From NCBI RefSeq assembly GCF_019668465.1, contig NZ_AP024828.1:4712001-4776000 (forward strand): a DNA stretch of 64,000 nucleotides, in the 5' to 3' direction. Both the position numbers and the translations under genes were made by a program. A model generated the notes under the pieces. The model saw only the letters and a program-made list of their open reading frames with translations. It made no database searches and was not told the origin of the DNA. Of this stretch, positions 26,298 to 34,787 are shown one piece after another (position 1 is the first letter of the stretch; the number at the start of each line of letters is the position of its first letter). This DNA is from Mycobacterium senriense (GTDB lineage Bacteria > Actinomycetota > Actinomycetes > Mycobacteriales > Mycobacteriaceae).

Positions 26298-26310
26298 TAC
26301 CCTTCGCATA
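26298..26310 (+). promoter_or_regulatory. Possible -10 element for a leaderless transcript (26310 gene)
   Basis: TACCCT at 26298-26303 fits the mycobacterial -10 pattern TAnnnT and sits 6 bases before the ATG of the next gene, so the A of ATG would be the first transcribed base. No ribosome site is seen. The same hexamer and layout occur before the gene at 30195. Confidence 0.35.
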
Positions 26311-26657
26311 TGGCTAACGGTGAGATATTCGTCGTCGACCGTGTCATCACGCGCCCGGGTTGTGCCAGGGAATTTGTGGACACCTACCTCAACGAGTACG
26401 CCCCGGCCGCACGCGACCGTGGTATGACGCTGCGTGACATTCTGGTCAGCCCGCCGATCTGGTTCGACGATCAATCGAACACCGTGACCGTCACCTGGTC
26501 ACTGCCCAGCCTGCAGGCTTGGTGGGAGATGACGTGGCAGGGCCGGCCGGACCCCACCCTCGGGCCATGGTGGGAAGGCATCGCCGATCTCGTCGAGACG
26601 CGCGGCCGCAGCGTGGCCGCGGCCGCCAACGACGTCGATCGACTCTGCGATGTATAG
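26310..26657 (+). CDS. Hypothetical protein, possible dimeric alpha-beta barrel
   Basis: 115 residues. The pattern of an opening strand (IFVVDRVITRPG), a helix (CAREFVDTYLNEYAPAARDRG), a second strand pair with TVTVTWSLPSLQAWWEM and a final helix suggests a NIPSNAP-like or ABM-like ferredoxin-fold barrel, though I cannot match it to a named family. Such small proteins act as monooxygenases, isomerases or lactone-handling proteins in catabolic clusters. Its stop overlaps the start of the next gene by 8 bases, so the two are coupled and may form a complex. Confidence 0.65.
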   Translation: MANGEIFVVDRVITRPGCAREFVDTYLNEYAPAARDRGMTLRDILVSPPIWFDDQSNTVTVTWSLPSLQAWWEMTWQGRPDPTLGPWWEGIADLVETRGRSVAAAANDVDRLCDV

Positions 26658-27273
26658 CGTGACCCGGCTGCTCGACGTCGTCGAGCAGGATCGCGACCGC
26701 GTGCTGACCGCTGTGCGCACCGTCGCCGCAAACACCGGGGCGCAATGCCGGCTTGTCGAGCCGACGCTGCCGGGCGCACGCAACGGCGGCGACGTCGTGG
26801 TGCACCTGCGCTTCGGCACGGAAAGCCAATGGCGTTCCGCCGAGCCGGATTTCGCGGTACTCCTCAATGATCCCGCGATCACCGCCGTCAATGGCGCCAA
26901 CTATTCAGGCGCGGCTTCCTGTACCGGCGCAACCGGCACCGTCTATCGCGCGCTGTTGCTGTGCGTGCTCCCCGGCACCGACGGCGACACCATCGCCCGC
27001 TTCGAAGATGAGCTGCGCTTGATGCCGCGGTATATCAAGACGATCACTGCCTGGCAGTTGAGTCGTGTCGAGCAAGCGGTCGGGACGCAGGAGTGGACCC
27101 ACGTGTTCGAGCAGGAATTCACCGACGTCGAGGGGCTGATGGGCGCCTACCTGATGCACCCGATCCACTGGGCCGTAGTGGACCGCTGGTTCGATCCCGA
27201 GTGCCCCGAGGTGATCGTCCGGAATCCGGTGTGTCACAGCTTCTGCGCGATCACCGACGCGGTGCTGAGCTGA
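26650..27273 (+). CDS. Dabb-domain protein
   Basis: 207 residues. The C-terminal half (residues about 95-200) has the stress-responsive A/B barrel (Dabb) pattern: LPGTDGDTIARFEDEL, then WTHVFEQEFTDVEGL and HPIHWAVVDRW. The N-terminal half looks like a second, more divergent ferredoxin-like module (VVVHLRFGTESQWRS), so the protein may be an internal barrel dimer. Dabb proteins include small cyclases and hydrolases, and many without known activity. It overlaps the preceding gene and converges on the SDR at 27280 with 6 bases between stops. Confidence 0.75.
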   Translation: MYSVTRLLDVVEQDRDRVLTAVRTVAANTGAQCRLVEPTLPGARNGGDVVVHLRFGTESQWRSAEPDFAVLLNDPAITAVNGANYSGAASCTGATGTVYRALLLCVLPGTDGDTIARFEDELRLMPRYIKTITAWQLSRVEQAVGTQEWTHVFEQEFTDVEGLMGAYLMHPIHWAVVDRWFDPECPEVIVRNPVCHSFCAITDAVLS

Positions 27274-27279
27274 ATCCTG

Positions 27280-28167
27280 CTAGAACCCCGCAGGCAAGAT
27301 GTTTGGGTTGGTCGTCGTCGGTGGCTCCAGCGCGGGGAGCTCGCCTTCGCCGTCCAGTGTGTGAACTCGCAACTGCTGCGACCACGGATAGTGCAGGCTG
27401 AATGCGACCAAGCCGGTGCGCTCCGCCGCGGGAAGGTGACACATTGCCAGCACTGTTTCGGCCAGGTATTCCACCGATTCGGTCGGGAACGAGTCGGGAA
27501 TCAACTGGGCCGCACCGGGTGTCCGAACCGCCGTCGATGGGCCCACGCAATTGACCGCAATGTTGGCGTCCAGCAGTTCCGCCGCGACACCCTGGGTGAA
27601 GCGGTGCAGCGCGGCCTTCACGGACCCGTAGAGCACGTCGCCCGAAGTCTTGTTGTACTCGCGGTACGGCCTCACCGGCGCCACCCCGGTCACCGACCCG
27701 ATGTTCACGATCCAGCCCGCGCCTTGCTTGCGCATATGGGGCACTGCGCCTTTCGTCAGCACAAAAGGGGTGCGCAGGTAGTGCTCCACGGTACGGTCGA
27801 ACGTCTCCAGGCTCATCTCCTCGATCACCGAGTAGTCGGCGAAACCCGCATTGTTGACCAGGATGTCGATCCGGCCGGTGCGGTCGAGCACCTGGTCGAT
27901 CAGACCATCACGGGCATTGTTGTCTTCGAGGTCGACGGCCAGCCCGAACGCCGATCCCCCTGCGTTCTCGATCAGGGCAATCGTCTCGTCAATCGTCCCC
28001 GGCAGCACCGTAGCCAGCCCCGCCCGGGTGGACCGCGAGGGTGTGTGGTTTCGCGCCGTCACCGCCACCGTGGCGCCCTCGGCAGCCAATCGCTGCGCGA
28101 TCGCCCGGCCAATCCCCCGGCTGCTGCCGGTGACCAAAGCCGTTCTACCGAACAATAATTGGGTCAT
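27280..28167 (-). CDS. Short-chain dehydrogenase/reductase paired with a BVMO
   Basis: 295 residues from ATG 28167, overlapping the monooxygenase stop by 4 bases (ATGA). The SDR motifs TGSSRGIG, NNAGFAD, a Ser in NIGSVTG, and YGSVK are present. An Arg follows the second strand (VTARNH), suggesting NADPH use. It has a stretch of about 20 residues (TPSRSTRAGLATVLPGTIDE) after that strand and a Pro-rich C-terminus (LEPPTTTNPNILP). It likely interconverts an alcohol with the ketone used by the upstream Baeyer-Villiger enzyme, which makes this the second BVMO-SDR operon of the window. Confidence 0.88.
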   Translation of the reverse strand: MTQLLFGRTALVTGSSRGIGRAIAQRLAAEGATVAVTARNHTPSRSTRAGLATVLPGTIDETIALIENAGGSAFGLAVDLEDNNARDGLIDQVLDRTGRIDILVNNAGFADYSVIEEMSLETFDRTVEHYLRTPFVLTKGAVPHMRKQGAGWIVNIGSVTGVAPVRPYREYNKTSGDVLYGSVKAALHRFTQGVAAELLDANIAVNCVGPSTAVRTPGAAQLIPDSFPTESVEYLAETVLAMCHLPAAERTGLVAFSLHYPWSQQLRVHTLDGEGELPALEPPTTTNPNILPAGF

Positions 28168-30092
28168 CGCAACTCGAAGTGCTCTTCGATCGGCGCTCGG
28201 TGTTCATGCCAGAGGTCCACCAGCCGGTACGGAGTGGCCACCACGACCCGTCCCGAACCGGAGCGGTAATAAGTGTGCGCGTTCGGGGTGTGACACCACA
28301 CCGTGCCGGCCATGGCCTCATCGATCGCGGACACATAGTCGTCGTAAGCCTGTTGTGTGACCTCCATCGTCCTCGCCCCGCGCAGCGCCATCAATTGCAG
28401 GCATTCGATGATGTAGTGCGACAGTACTTCCATCGAGAAATTAGCGCCGGCTCCGTGACCGGGACTGTAGTTCGGGGCCGAGTGGATGAACAGGTTGGGA
28501 AAGCCCGGCACGGTGCCGCCGCGGTAGGCACGAGGGCTGTCACCCCACTCGTCGGTGAGCTTGCGCCCGCCGCGGCCACGAATATCGATGGTAGACAAGA
28601 AGTCAAGGTGATATCCGGTGGCATAGATGATCACGTCGAGATCGATCTGCCTGCCGTCTTGGGTGACAATACCTTTGCCGTTGACCGCGGCCGGCTCACT
28701 GGCCTCCACATCGACGTGCTCACGGGTCAGGGCCTCGTAGTAACCACCCGGGTCACGGATAATCCGCTTGCCGTAGGGCGCAAAATCCGGCGTCACCTTC
28801 CTCGCCAGTTCAGTTCCCGAACCGAAAGTTGTGTTGATGTAGTCCATACACATCCGCAAGAGCACGTCGTTCGCGGGCGAGATCGAGAGATGCGTTTCCG
28901 CCCACTGAGGGTCACGCAGGATGACGGGATAGTTGTTGTCCGCCGTGCCCCAGTAGGACTTCAGCCTGTTCCATTTGGCGTAGTGCGGGACGTGACGGCC
29001 GAGGTATCGGCGGTACTCGGGAACGTCGTCGGTCAGCCGTTTACGCGGCGCCACCCAGTGTGGCTGACGCTGAAACACCGTGAGGTGCTCGACTTCGTCC
29101 ACACAGGCATCAACGATTTGCACCGCTGTACAACCAGCACCGATGATCGCCACCCGCTTGCCCGCGAGGTCCAGAGATGCATCCCATCGTGCGGAGTGAA
29201 TGCTGGTGCCTGCGAATGTCTCCCGGCCCGATAGCTCGGGCCAACGCGGCCGGTTGAGGTAACCTGCGGCGGTAATCACCACGCGCGAATGAGTGACGTC
29301 ATGTTTACCGTCGCGGTCAACCGAGTGGATCTGCCAATGAGCATGGTCCTCGTCCCACCACAGCGCCGTTACCTCAGTGCCGAATCGTGTGTGCTCACGC
29401 AGTCCGTACTTGTCGGCCAACGCAACCAGATAGGCCTGGTACTCAGCGCCCTGCGGATAGTAGCTCGTCCATTCGGGATTCACCTCGCGCGACAGCGAGT
29501 AGTACGCCGAGGGAGTGTCGACTCCGATGCCGGGATAGGTCGTGGTCAACCAGGTACCCCCGACTTCGTCGTTGCGATCGAAGACTTCGTAGCCAGCCCC
29601 GGCTTCGGCGGCCGCCAGCGCAGCGATGATGCCGGCGAGGCCCGCACCGACGATGACCACATTCGTTGTCGCGGGGATCGGCACGTTTCGTGGCAGCGTC
29701 GGCCGTGAGAGTTGAAAGCCGCCCTGCTCGAGCAGCAGCGGAACGAACTCGTCGTCCACCTCCGAACCCAGCGCCAGCGGAAGCAGGCGCCTGAACAGGT
29801 CGGGGTCGTCGACGGGCGGAGCACTCGCCTGCCGGTTTTCGACCAGGGCGGCAACCAGGGCGCTCACCAATTCCTCCGCGGTGTCGTCATCGGTGACGCC
29901 GGCCCGCTCGGGCGGATCGGGGACGTGGGAGATCTTGGGCCCGAACTTGTCGATCACAGACGAGTCGCCGGTCAGCTGAGCCAGGATAGCGACCAGCACG
30001 CCGGGGTCGGCCTGACCGAGGTGCGTCCGCAGTTCCTCGAGATCGAGCGTGGCCGAGCTGGGAGGCGACGTCGATTCAGTGGCGGAGGTCAT
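28164..30092 (-). CDS. HAPMO-like Baeyer-Villiger monooxygenase with N-terminal extension
   Basis: 642 residues. The first about 140 residues are an acidic, largely helical extension as in 4-hydroxyacetophenone monooxygenase. FAD binding begins at GAGLAG (149-154), the BVMO signature is FAGTSIHSARW, the NADPH motif is GAGCTA, and ATGYHLD follows. HAPMO-type enzymes turn aryl or cyclic ketones into esters. An alpha/beta esterase encoded at 33196 on the other strand could hydrolyse the ester. GC content is visibly lower than in the flanks: two 60-base lines I counted at 28921 and 29281 gave 57% and 55%. The start ATG has no ribosome site; GATACT lies 7 bases upstream. Confidence 0.92.
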   Translation of the reverse strand: MTSATESTSPPSSATLDLEELRTHLGQADPGVLVAILAQLTGDSSVIDKFGPKISHVPDPPERAGVTDDDTAEELVSALVAALVENRQASAPPVDDPDLFRRLLPLALGSEVDDEFVPLLLEQGGFQLSRPTLPRNVPIPATTNVVIVGAGLAGIIAALAAAEAGAGYEVFDRNDEVGGTWLTTTYPGIGVDTPSAYYSLSREVNPEWTSYYPQGAEYQAYLVALADKYGLREHTRFGTEVTALWWDEDHAHWQIHSVDRDGKHDVTHSRVVITAAGYLNRPRWPELSGRETFAGTSIHSARWDASLDLAGKRVAIIGAGCTAVQIVDACVDEVEHLTVFQRQPHWVAPRKRLTDDVPEYRRYLGRHVPHYAKWNRLKSYWGTADNNYPVILRDPQWAETHLSISPANDVLLRMCMDYINTTFGSGTELARKVTPDFAPYGKRIIRDPGGYYEALTREHVDVEASEPAAVNGKGIVTQDGRQIDLDVIIYATGYHLDFLSTIDIRGRGGRKLTDEWGDSPRAYRGGTVPGFPNLFIHSAPNYSPGHGAGANFSMEVLSHYIIECLQLMALRGARTMEVTQQAYDDYVSAIDEAMAGTVWCHTPNAHTYYRSGSGRVVVATPYRLVDLWHEHRAPIEEHFELR

Positions 30093-30118
30093 GGCACTGA
30101 GTATCGGGGCGTGTAATC

Positions 30119-30129
30119 GTGTTGAACAC
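30119..30129. promoter_or_regulatory. Palindrome between divergent BVMO and ligase genes
   Basis: GTGTTGAACAC is a perfect palindrome around a central G. It lies 27 bases from the BVMO start and 66 bases from the ligase start in the 102-base divergent interval, a sensible place for a shared operator. The half-sites are only 5 bases, so confidence is limited. Confidence 0.35.
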
Positions 30130-30181
30130 TGCTCTGTCTACTCAGCGGGAGGTGAGAAGCCCAGCCTCGACTATCTCGGCC

Positions 30182-30195
30182 TACCCTGCGACGTA
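30182..30195 (+). promoter_or_regulatory. Possible -10 element for a leaderless transcript (acyl-CoA ligase)
   Basis: TACCCT at 30182-30187 is followed by 7 bases and then the ATG at 30195, with no ribosome site between. The hexamer is identical to that before 26310, so the two rightward units of this block may be expressed the same way. Confidence 0.35.
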
Positions 30196-31805
30196 TGCAA
30201 CGCGTGCATCCCTCGCAACTCGACGCTGTGATCGCAAAGGCACGCAGTCACACGCTCGGTGATATTCCGCGCCGGTCGGCCCGAAAGCATCCGGGCAAGC
30301 CCGCGATCATCGACGGAGGGGTCCTTCTCACGTTCGCTGAGTTCGACGCTTTGGTGGACAGGACCGCAGCCGCGTTGCACGACAACGGCTTTGCCCCCGG
30401 TGACCGCATCGCCCTGCTAGCGCACAACTGTTGGCAGTATGCGGTCCTGGCGTTCGCCACGGCGCGCGCCGGTGTGGTTTTGGTACCGATTAATTTCATG
30501 CTCACCGCTGAGGAAATCTCCTACATCCTCGGCCACAGCAGAGTGAGTGGATTCGTCGTCGAAGACGATTTGACGACCACCGCCGAGCGTGCGATGCAGC
30601 TCGGCGGGGTTGTCACGACCAGGGTGGCGCTGATGCGGGCGGGGCGCACGGTTCCCCCGGGTTGGGATGACTTCGCAGGGTGGTTGACGGCGAACACCAC
30701 CCCACCGGACCTGAACGTCGAAGACGACCAACTCGTGCGGCTGATGTATACCAGCGGGACTGAGTCGCGCCCTAAGGCCGTGATGCACTCCAGTCGGAGC
30801 CTGATGTGGCAGTATGCGAGCACGATCGAGGCCGGCTCGATGTCGGGAGACGACGTCGAGATCCATTCACTACCGCTTTATCACTGCGCGCAGTTGGACA
30901 ATTTCCTGGCCACCGACATCTATCTGGGCGCTACCAGCATCATCCTGCCGCGCCCCGAACCGGACGCGGTACTGCGCACCATCGAGCGCTATCAGGTAAC
31001 CAATTACTTTGCACCACCGACGGTGTGGATCAGCCTGCTGCGCTGCCCGACCTTCCAGAAGGTAGACCTGACCAGTTTGTGCAAGGGGTACTACGGCGCC
31101 TCGGCGATGCCGATCGAGATCCTGCACGAGATCCGCCAGCGGCTGCCGCGTCTGCGGTTGTGGAACTTCTACGGCCAGACCGAGATGGCGCCGTTGGCGT
31201 CCGCCCTGGGACCCGACGAGCAGGATGCCCACGCCGGCGCGGCCGGACGCCCAGTTATGAACGTGGAGACGGTGATCCTCGATGACAACGACATCGCGCT
31301 GGGCACCGGTGCCGTGGGCGAGATCGCGCATCGCAGCCCGCACTTGATGCTGGGCTATCTCGACGATCCCGAACGCACTGCCGAGGCCTTCCGCGGCGGC
31401 TGGTTCCACTCCGGCGACCTCGGTTACTACGACGAGCACGGCATGTTGCACGTCGTGGACCGCAAGAAGGACATGATCAAAACCGGCGGAGAAAACGTGG
31501 CCAGCCGCGAGGTCGAAGAGATCGTCTACCGCCATAGCGGTGTCAAGGAAGTCGCGGTCTTCGGTGTGCCGCACCCGGTTTGGGTGGAAGCCGTGGTGGC
31601 GGCGGTGGTTCCGCGTGATGGCATCGGTCTCACCGAAAATGACATTCTGAACCATTGCCGCAAGCATTTATCCGGCTTCAAGACACCCAAGCGCGTATTC
31701 TTCGTCGATGCACTGCCGAAAAATCCCAGCGGCAAGCTGCTCAAGCGAGAGCTTCGGGATCGATTCGGTCTCGACGCGGCGGCCGGGAAGGCCGTGTTCC
31801 ACTGA
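30195..31805 (+). CDS. Acyl-CoA synthetase / AMP-dependent ligase (FadD-like)
   Basis: 536 residues with all main motifs of the adenylating superfamily: the P-loop YTSGTESRPK (about 178-187), YYGASAMP, FYGQTEMAP, GWFHSGDLGYYD, DRKKDMIKTGGENV and the catalytic Lys in NPSGKLLK near the C-terminus. It activates a carboxylic acid as the CoA thioester in two steps. Substrate class is uncertain; the family includes medium-chain and sterol-derived acid ligases. It is the first gene of a rightward operon that goes on with SnoaL-like, SDR and esterase genes. A stem-loop follows its stop. Confidence 0.92.
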   Translation: MQRVHPSQLDAVIAKARSHTLGDIPRRSARKHPGKPAIIDGGVLLTFAEFDALVDRTAAALHDNGFAPGDRIALLAHNCWQYAVLAFATARAGVVLVPINFMLTAEEISYILGHSRVSGFVVEDDLTTTAERAMQLGGVVTTRVALMRAGRTVPPGWDDFAGWLTANTTPPDLNVEDDQLVRLMYTSGTESRPKAVMHSSRSLMWQYASTIEAGSMSGDDVEIHSLPLYHCAQLDNFLATDIYLGATSIILPRPEPDAVLRTIERYQVTNYFAPPTVWISLLRCPTFQKVDLTSLCKGYYGASAMPIEILHEIRQRLPRLRLWNFYGQTEMAPLASALGPDEQDAHAGAAGRPVMNVETVILDDNDIALGTGAVGEIAHRSPHLMLGYLDDPERTAEAFRGGWFHSGDLGYYDEHGMLHVVDRKKDMIKTGGENVASREVEEIVYRHSGVKEVAVFGVPHPVWVEAVVAAVVPRDGIGLTENDILNHCRKHLSGFKTPKRVFFVDALPKNPSGKLLKRELRDRFGLDAAAGKAVFH

Positions 31806-31812
31806 CCGGGCA

Positions 31813-31840
31813 TCCCGGTGTTTGCCTGACCACACCGGGA
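31813..31840 (+). terminator. Stem-loop after the ligase gene
   Basis: TCCCGGTGT and ACACCGGGA form a perfect 9-base stem with a 10-base loop between the ligase stop and the next start codon. No run of T follows, so it may be an attenuator or an RNA-processing and stability element within the operon rather than a full terminator. Confidence 0.5.
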
Positions 31841-31853
31841 GTTGACTGATGCC

Positions 31854-32333
31854 ATGAGCAACGACGTCACGCTGTCCGACCTGCAGGAGTTTATCGCCGG
31901 GTTTTGGTACCACTACGACGAGGCACACTATGACGAGCTGGCAGCATGCTACGCCGACAACGTGCGCTACGTGACCCGAAGCGATTCGGGCACAAGCCCA
32001 TTCGAGGAGCTGATGTCGCCCGAATTGCACGGCCGCGCCGTCGTCATGGAATGGATGTCGGAACACCGCAAACAGAGTCCCTACCCGCTGCGCCACCACG
32101 CCACCAACGTGCACCGCACGGGTAGCGATGGTGACATCACCCACGCGCGGTTCTATATCTTCGTCAATCAGACCGCAAACTTCGTACCGTTCGCGGTGTC
32201 CAGCGGCGTGGCAAATGTCGGCGTGCGCCGCGGCGCCACCGGGCTGGAGTTCACCGAGATGGACATTGTTCTCGACACCACAAACTCGGTCTTGCTGTCC
32301 GAGCTCACCGCCAACAGCGCCGCTGGTTCGTGA
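31854..32333 (+). CDS. SnoaL-like / NTF2-fold protein
   Basis: 159 residues from ATG 31854; an in-frame TTG at 31842 is less likely. The N-terminal helix (LQEFIAGFWYHYDEAHYDELAAC), YADNVRYVTRSDSG and the later beta strands (ITHARFYIFVNQT) are the SnoaL-like cone. The His and Asp residues in LRHHATNVH could line the pocket, but no catalytic residue can be assigned. It is coupled to the following SDR through a GTGA overlap. A similar protein is encoded 2 kb further on in the same operon, so two such subunits may work together or on successive intermediates. Confidence 0.8.
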   Translation: MSNDVTLSDLQEFIAGFWYHYDEAHYDELAACYADNVRYVTRSDSGTSPFEELMSPELHGRAVVMEWMSEHRKQSPYPLRHHATNVHRTGSDGDITHARFYIFVNQTANFVPFAVSSGVANVGVRRGATGLEFTEMDIVLDTTNSVLLSELTANSAAGS

Positions 32334-33199
32334 GCGCTCGCGAAACATTCTCTGGCGGCATCGCCGTGATTACCGGCGCCGGCGCAGGCATCGGTGCCGG
32401 ACTGGCTCGACACGCCAGTCGGTTGGGGATGACGGTGGTGCTGGCCGACATCGACGCCGACGCCATCGCGGCGCTGCGCGACGAGCTCTGCGCGGCGGGA
32501 GGGGCCGCGCTAGATGTTGTGTGCGACGTTCGCGAACCCGACGCCGTGCAGGCGCTCGCCGAACAGACCTACCGCGATGTCGGTGCGGTACGGCTGCTGG
32601 TGAACAACGCGGGGGTCGAACAATTCGGCTACCTGTGGGACACACCCGTTCCCAACTGGAAGCGCGTCATCGACATAAACATCAGCGGCGTCTTCTACGG
32701 TGTGCGGGCCTTTCTGCCCAAAATGATGGCCACCGACGAGCAGGCGTGGGTGTGGAATCTGTCGTCGGTCGGCGGGGTGGTGTCGATTCCTTTGCAGGCG
32801 CCTTACATCGTGAGCAAGCACGCGGTACTGGCGTTGACCGAATGTCTAAACCTTGACGTTCAATCAGCCGGACACGGCCAACACATTCACGTCCAGGCCG
32901 TCCTCCCTGGCGCGGTGGTGTCCAACATTTTCGAGTCGGCGGGCGGCGTCGACGCCGACGCGAGCGACCGTGGCGCGGCAGAGTCTCAGCGATCGGCGAT
33001 GCTGGACATCAAGGCCGATGCCATGGATCCGCTCACCGCTGCAGAAGTGGTGTTCGAGCAGGCCGCCGAAGGCGGGTTCTATCTTCTTACCCAGCCAGAC
33101 TACGTGGGGAATGCGATGCTCGAACGAGCCAATGTTCTTGCGGCACGATGCCCACCGATGCTGCGCACCAATCGCCGCTTCGATGCCACACAACAATGA
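32330..33199 (+). CDS. Short-chain dehydrogenase/reductase
   Basis: 289 residues from GTG 32330. The motifs TGAGAGIG, NNAGVEQ, a Ser in NLSSVGG, and YIVSK are complete. The Asp at the end of the second strand (VLADIDAD) indicates NAD. The C-terminal region (ADAMDPLTAAEVVFEQAAEGGFYLLTQ split over the last 80 residues) resembles SDRs acting on bulky hydrophobic alcohols. It is coupled on both sides (GTGA before, ATGA after), which points to a stoichiometric role in the pathway. The substrate is not known. Confidence 0.88.
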   Translation: MSARETFSGGIAVITGAGAGIGAGLARHASRLGMTVVLADIDADAIAALRDELCAAGGAALDVVCDVREPDAVQALAEQTYRDVGAVRLLVNNAGVEQFGYLWDTPVPNWKRVIDINISGVFYGVRAFLPKMMATDEQAWVWNLSSVGGVVSIPLQAPYIVSKHAVLALTECLNLDVQSAGHGQHIHVQAVLPGAVVSNIFESAGGVDADASDRGAAESQRSAMLDIKADAMDPLTAAEVVFEQAAEGGFYLLTQPDYVGNAMLERANVLAARCPPMLRTNRRFDATQQ

Positions 33200-34239
33200 G
33201 CACGCCGTCCCTTGACCCCGATGCCGCGGCCCGGCTGGCGTCCTTAGGCCGGGTCGCGCCGATGCGGCAACGAGGCCTGGCAATGGTGCGCGACGCCCTT
33301 GAGTCGATGCCGCTGCCACCGATGCCCGACATGGCCGAAGTGACAGAGCACGTCATCACCGGCCCCAACGGCGAGCTTCCGCTGCGCATCTACCGACCGA
33401 CCCGCGACGTCGATGCGCCGGCTTTGGTCTATTTCCACGGTGGCGGCATGGTGCTGGGCTCCAACCATTCCTTCGAGCCGCTGGCCCGCAATCTCGCACA
33501 AGCGTCCGGTGCAACCGTCGTCGCCGTCGAATACCGTCTGGCACCAGAAGCCCCACCGCCGGCACAGTTCGACGACGCGTTCAGCGCGACCGCATGGGTC
33601 GCCGCGAACGCAACCGAATTGCGCCTGGATCCAACCCGAATCGGTGTAATCGGCGATAGCGCGGGTGGCACGCTGGCCGCGGCAGTCGCCCTGGCTGCCC
33701 GTGACCGAGGCAGCCCGCCGTTGTTCTGCCAGGTGTTGTTGTACCCGGCTGTGGATCGAGACATGACGGTGCCATCGCTCGCGGCGCTGGAATCGGCGCC
33801 CATGCTGAGCCTCGACGACATCCATTACATGCACGAACTGGCCGATGCGGGAACCGGGCCGCCCGATCATCCGTACCTCGTGCCGGCGTACGCCACCAAC
33901 CTGTCCCACCTCCCGCAAGCCATCGTGGCGACCGCGGCGGTCGACCCGATCCGCGACTGGGGAGAACGGTACGCGGAGCGGTTGCGGGATGCCGGGGTGC
34001 AGACCACCGTCACTCGTTATCCCGGTGTGTATCACGGCTTTCTGATGCGTTCAGAATCGGTGGCGCGTGCCGGCCTCGCGCTCGCCGAGATCGGCGCGCT
34101 GCTCGGGGCGAAGTTCGCGCATCCACTCCCGTTTGACGCCCAGCAGGCGTTGGCGCACGCCTCAACCGACTCGAAAGGAAAGGTGATACAAGTTGACAAC
34201 CGACGACCACCGTTCGGTCGCCGAAGATCGGGCAATTGA
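33196..34239 (+). CDS. Alpha/beta-hydrolase esterase (HSL family)
   Basis: 347 residues from ATG 33196, overlapping the SDR stop (ATGA). The oxyanion motif HGGGMVLG, the elbow GDSAGG, an Asp in VDPIRDWG and a His in GVYHGF give the full HSL triad. It is well placed to hydrolyse the ester or lactone produced by the divergent HAPMO-like monooxygenase. The last about 15 codons overlap the start of the next gene by 47 bases, and the tail (NRRPPFGRRRSGN) is basic and unlike the family. It could therefore be a recent extension past an older stop. Confidence 0.9.
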   Translation: MSTPSLDPDAAARLASLGRVAPMRQRGLAMVRDALESMPLPPMPDMAEVTEHVITGPNGELPLRIYRPTRDVDAPALVYFHGGGMVLGSNHSFEPLARNLAQASGATVVAVEYRLAPEAPPPAQFDDAFSATAWVAANATELRLDPTRIGVIGDSAGGTLAAAVALAARDRGSPPLFCQVLLYPAVDRDMTVPSLAALESAPMLSLDDIHYMHELADAGTGPPDHPYLVPAYATNLSHLPQAIVATAAVDPIRDWGERYAERLRDAGVQTTVTRYPGVYHGFLMRSESVARAGLALAEIGALLGAKFAHPLPFDAQQALAHASTDSKGKVIQVDNRRPPFGRRRSGN

Positions 34240-34630
34240 GCGCGCATTGATCCAACTCGCCCGGGCCATGGACGATCGCGATTGGGCGACTCTGGAAGAC
34301 ATCATCGCGGATGACGCCATCGGCGACTTCGGGAGCGGGCGTGTGGAGGGCAGGGCGGCGATCATCGACCTCATCCGCGGCTACCTCGACTGCTGTGGGC
34401 CAACCCAGCACCTCCTAGGCAATGTCCTCGTCGACGTCACGGGTGAAGCAGCGGTCAGCGTGGCGTACGTCCACGATCTGCACCTGTCGACCCGCGAGCC
34501 GCAAACCACGTTCCATACGCTCGGCGATTATCACGACCGGTGGGAGCGGCGGGATGGTGAGTGGCGGCTTGTCGAACGGATCAAGCGCAATCGCGCCACA
34601 GTCGGCTCGCTGGACGTTTTCGACGAGTGA
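34193..34630 (+). CDS. SnoaL-like protein with TTG start
   Basis: 145 residues from TTG 34193, preceded by GGAAAGG at about 10 bases; no in-frame ATG or GTG lies near, the next Met being codon 26. The fold is SnoaL_4: ERALIQLARAMDDRDWATLEDI, then DFGSGRVEGRAAI, QHLLGNVLVDV and a final WRLVERIKRNRATVG. The spacing of the two conserved polar clusters is as in ketosteroid-isomerase-like proteins. It overlaps the esterase by 47 bases, so it is probably translated by ribosomes finishing that gene. Confidence 0.8.
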   Translation: MTTDDHRSVAEDRAIERALIQLARAMDDRDWATLEDIIADDAIGDFGSGRVEGRAAIIDLIRGYLDCCGPTQHLLGNVLVDVTGEAAVSVAYVHDLHLSTREPQTTFHTLGDYHDRWERRDGEWRLVERIKRNRATVGSLDVFDE

Positions 34631-34787
34631 CGCCGCGCTTACCCTCCACCACGGCATGGCCGCAACGATTCTCGTCCACGTCGGAACCTTCGTCCCAATC
34701 ACCGGACATAGGTGGCCCGTTGCCGTGCCAGTCCGACCAGGATCGATTGCAGCAACATGATCGAGCGCCATGCCGAAGGAGACCTCG

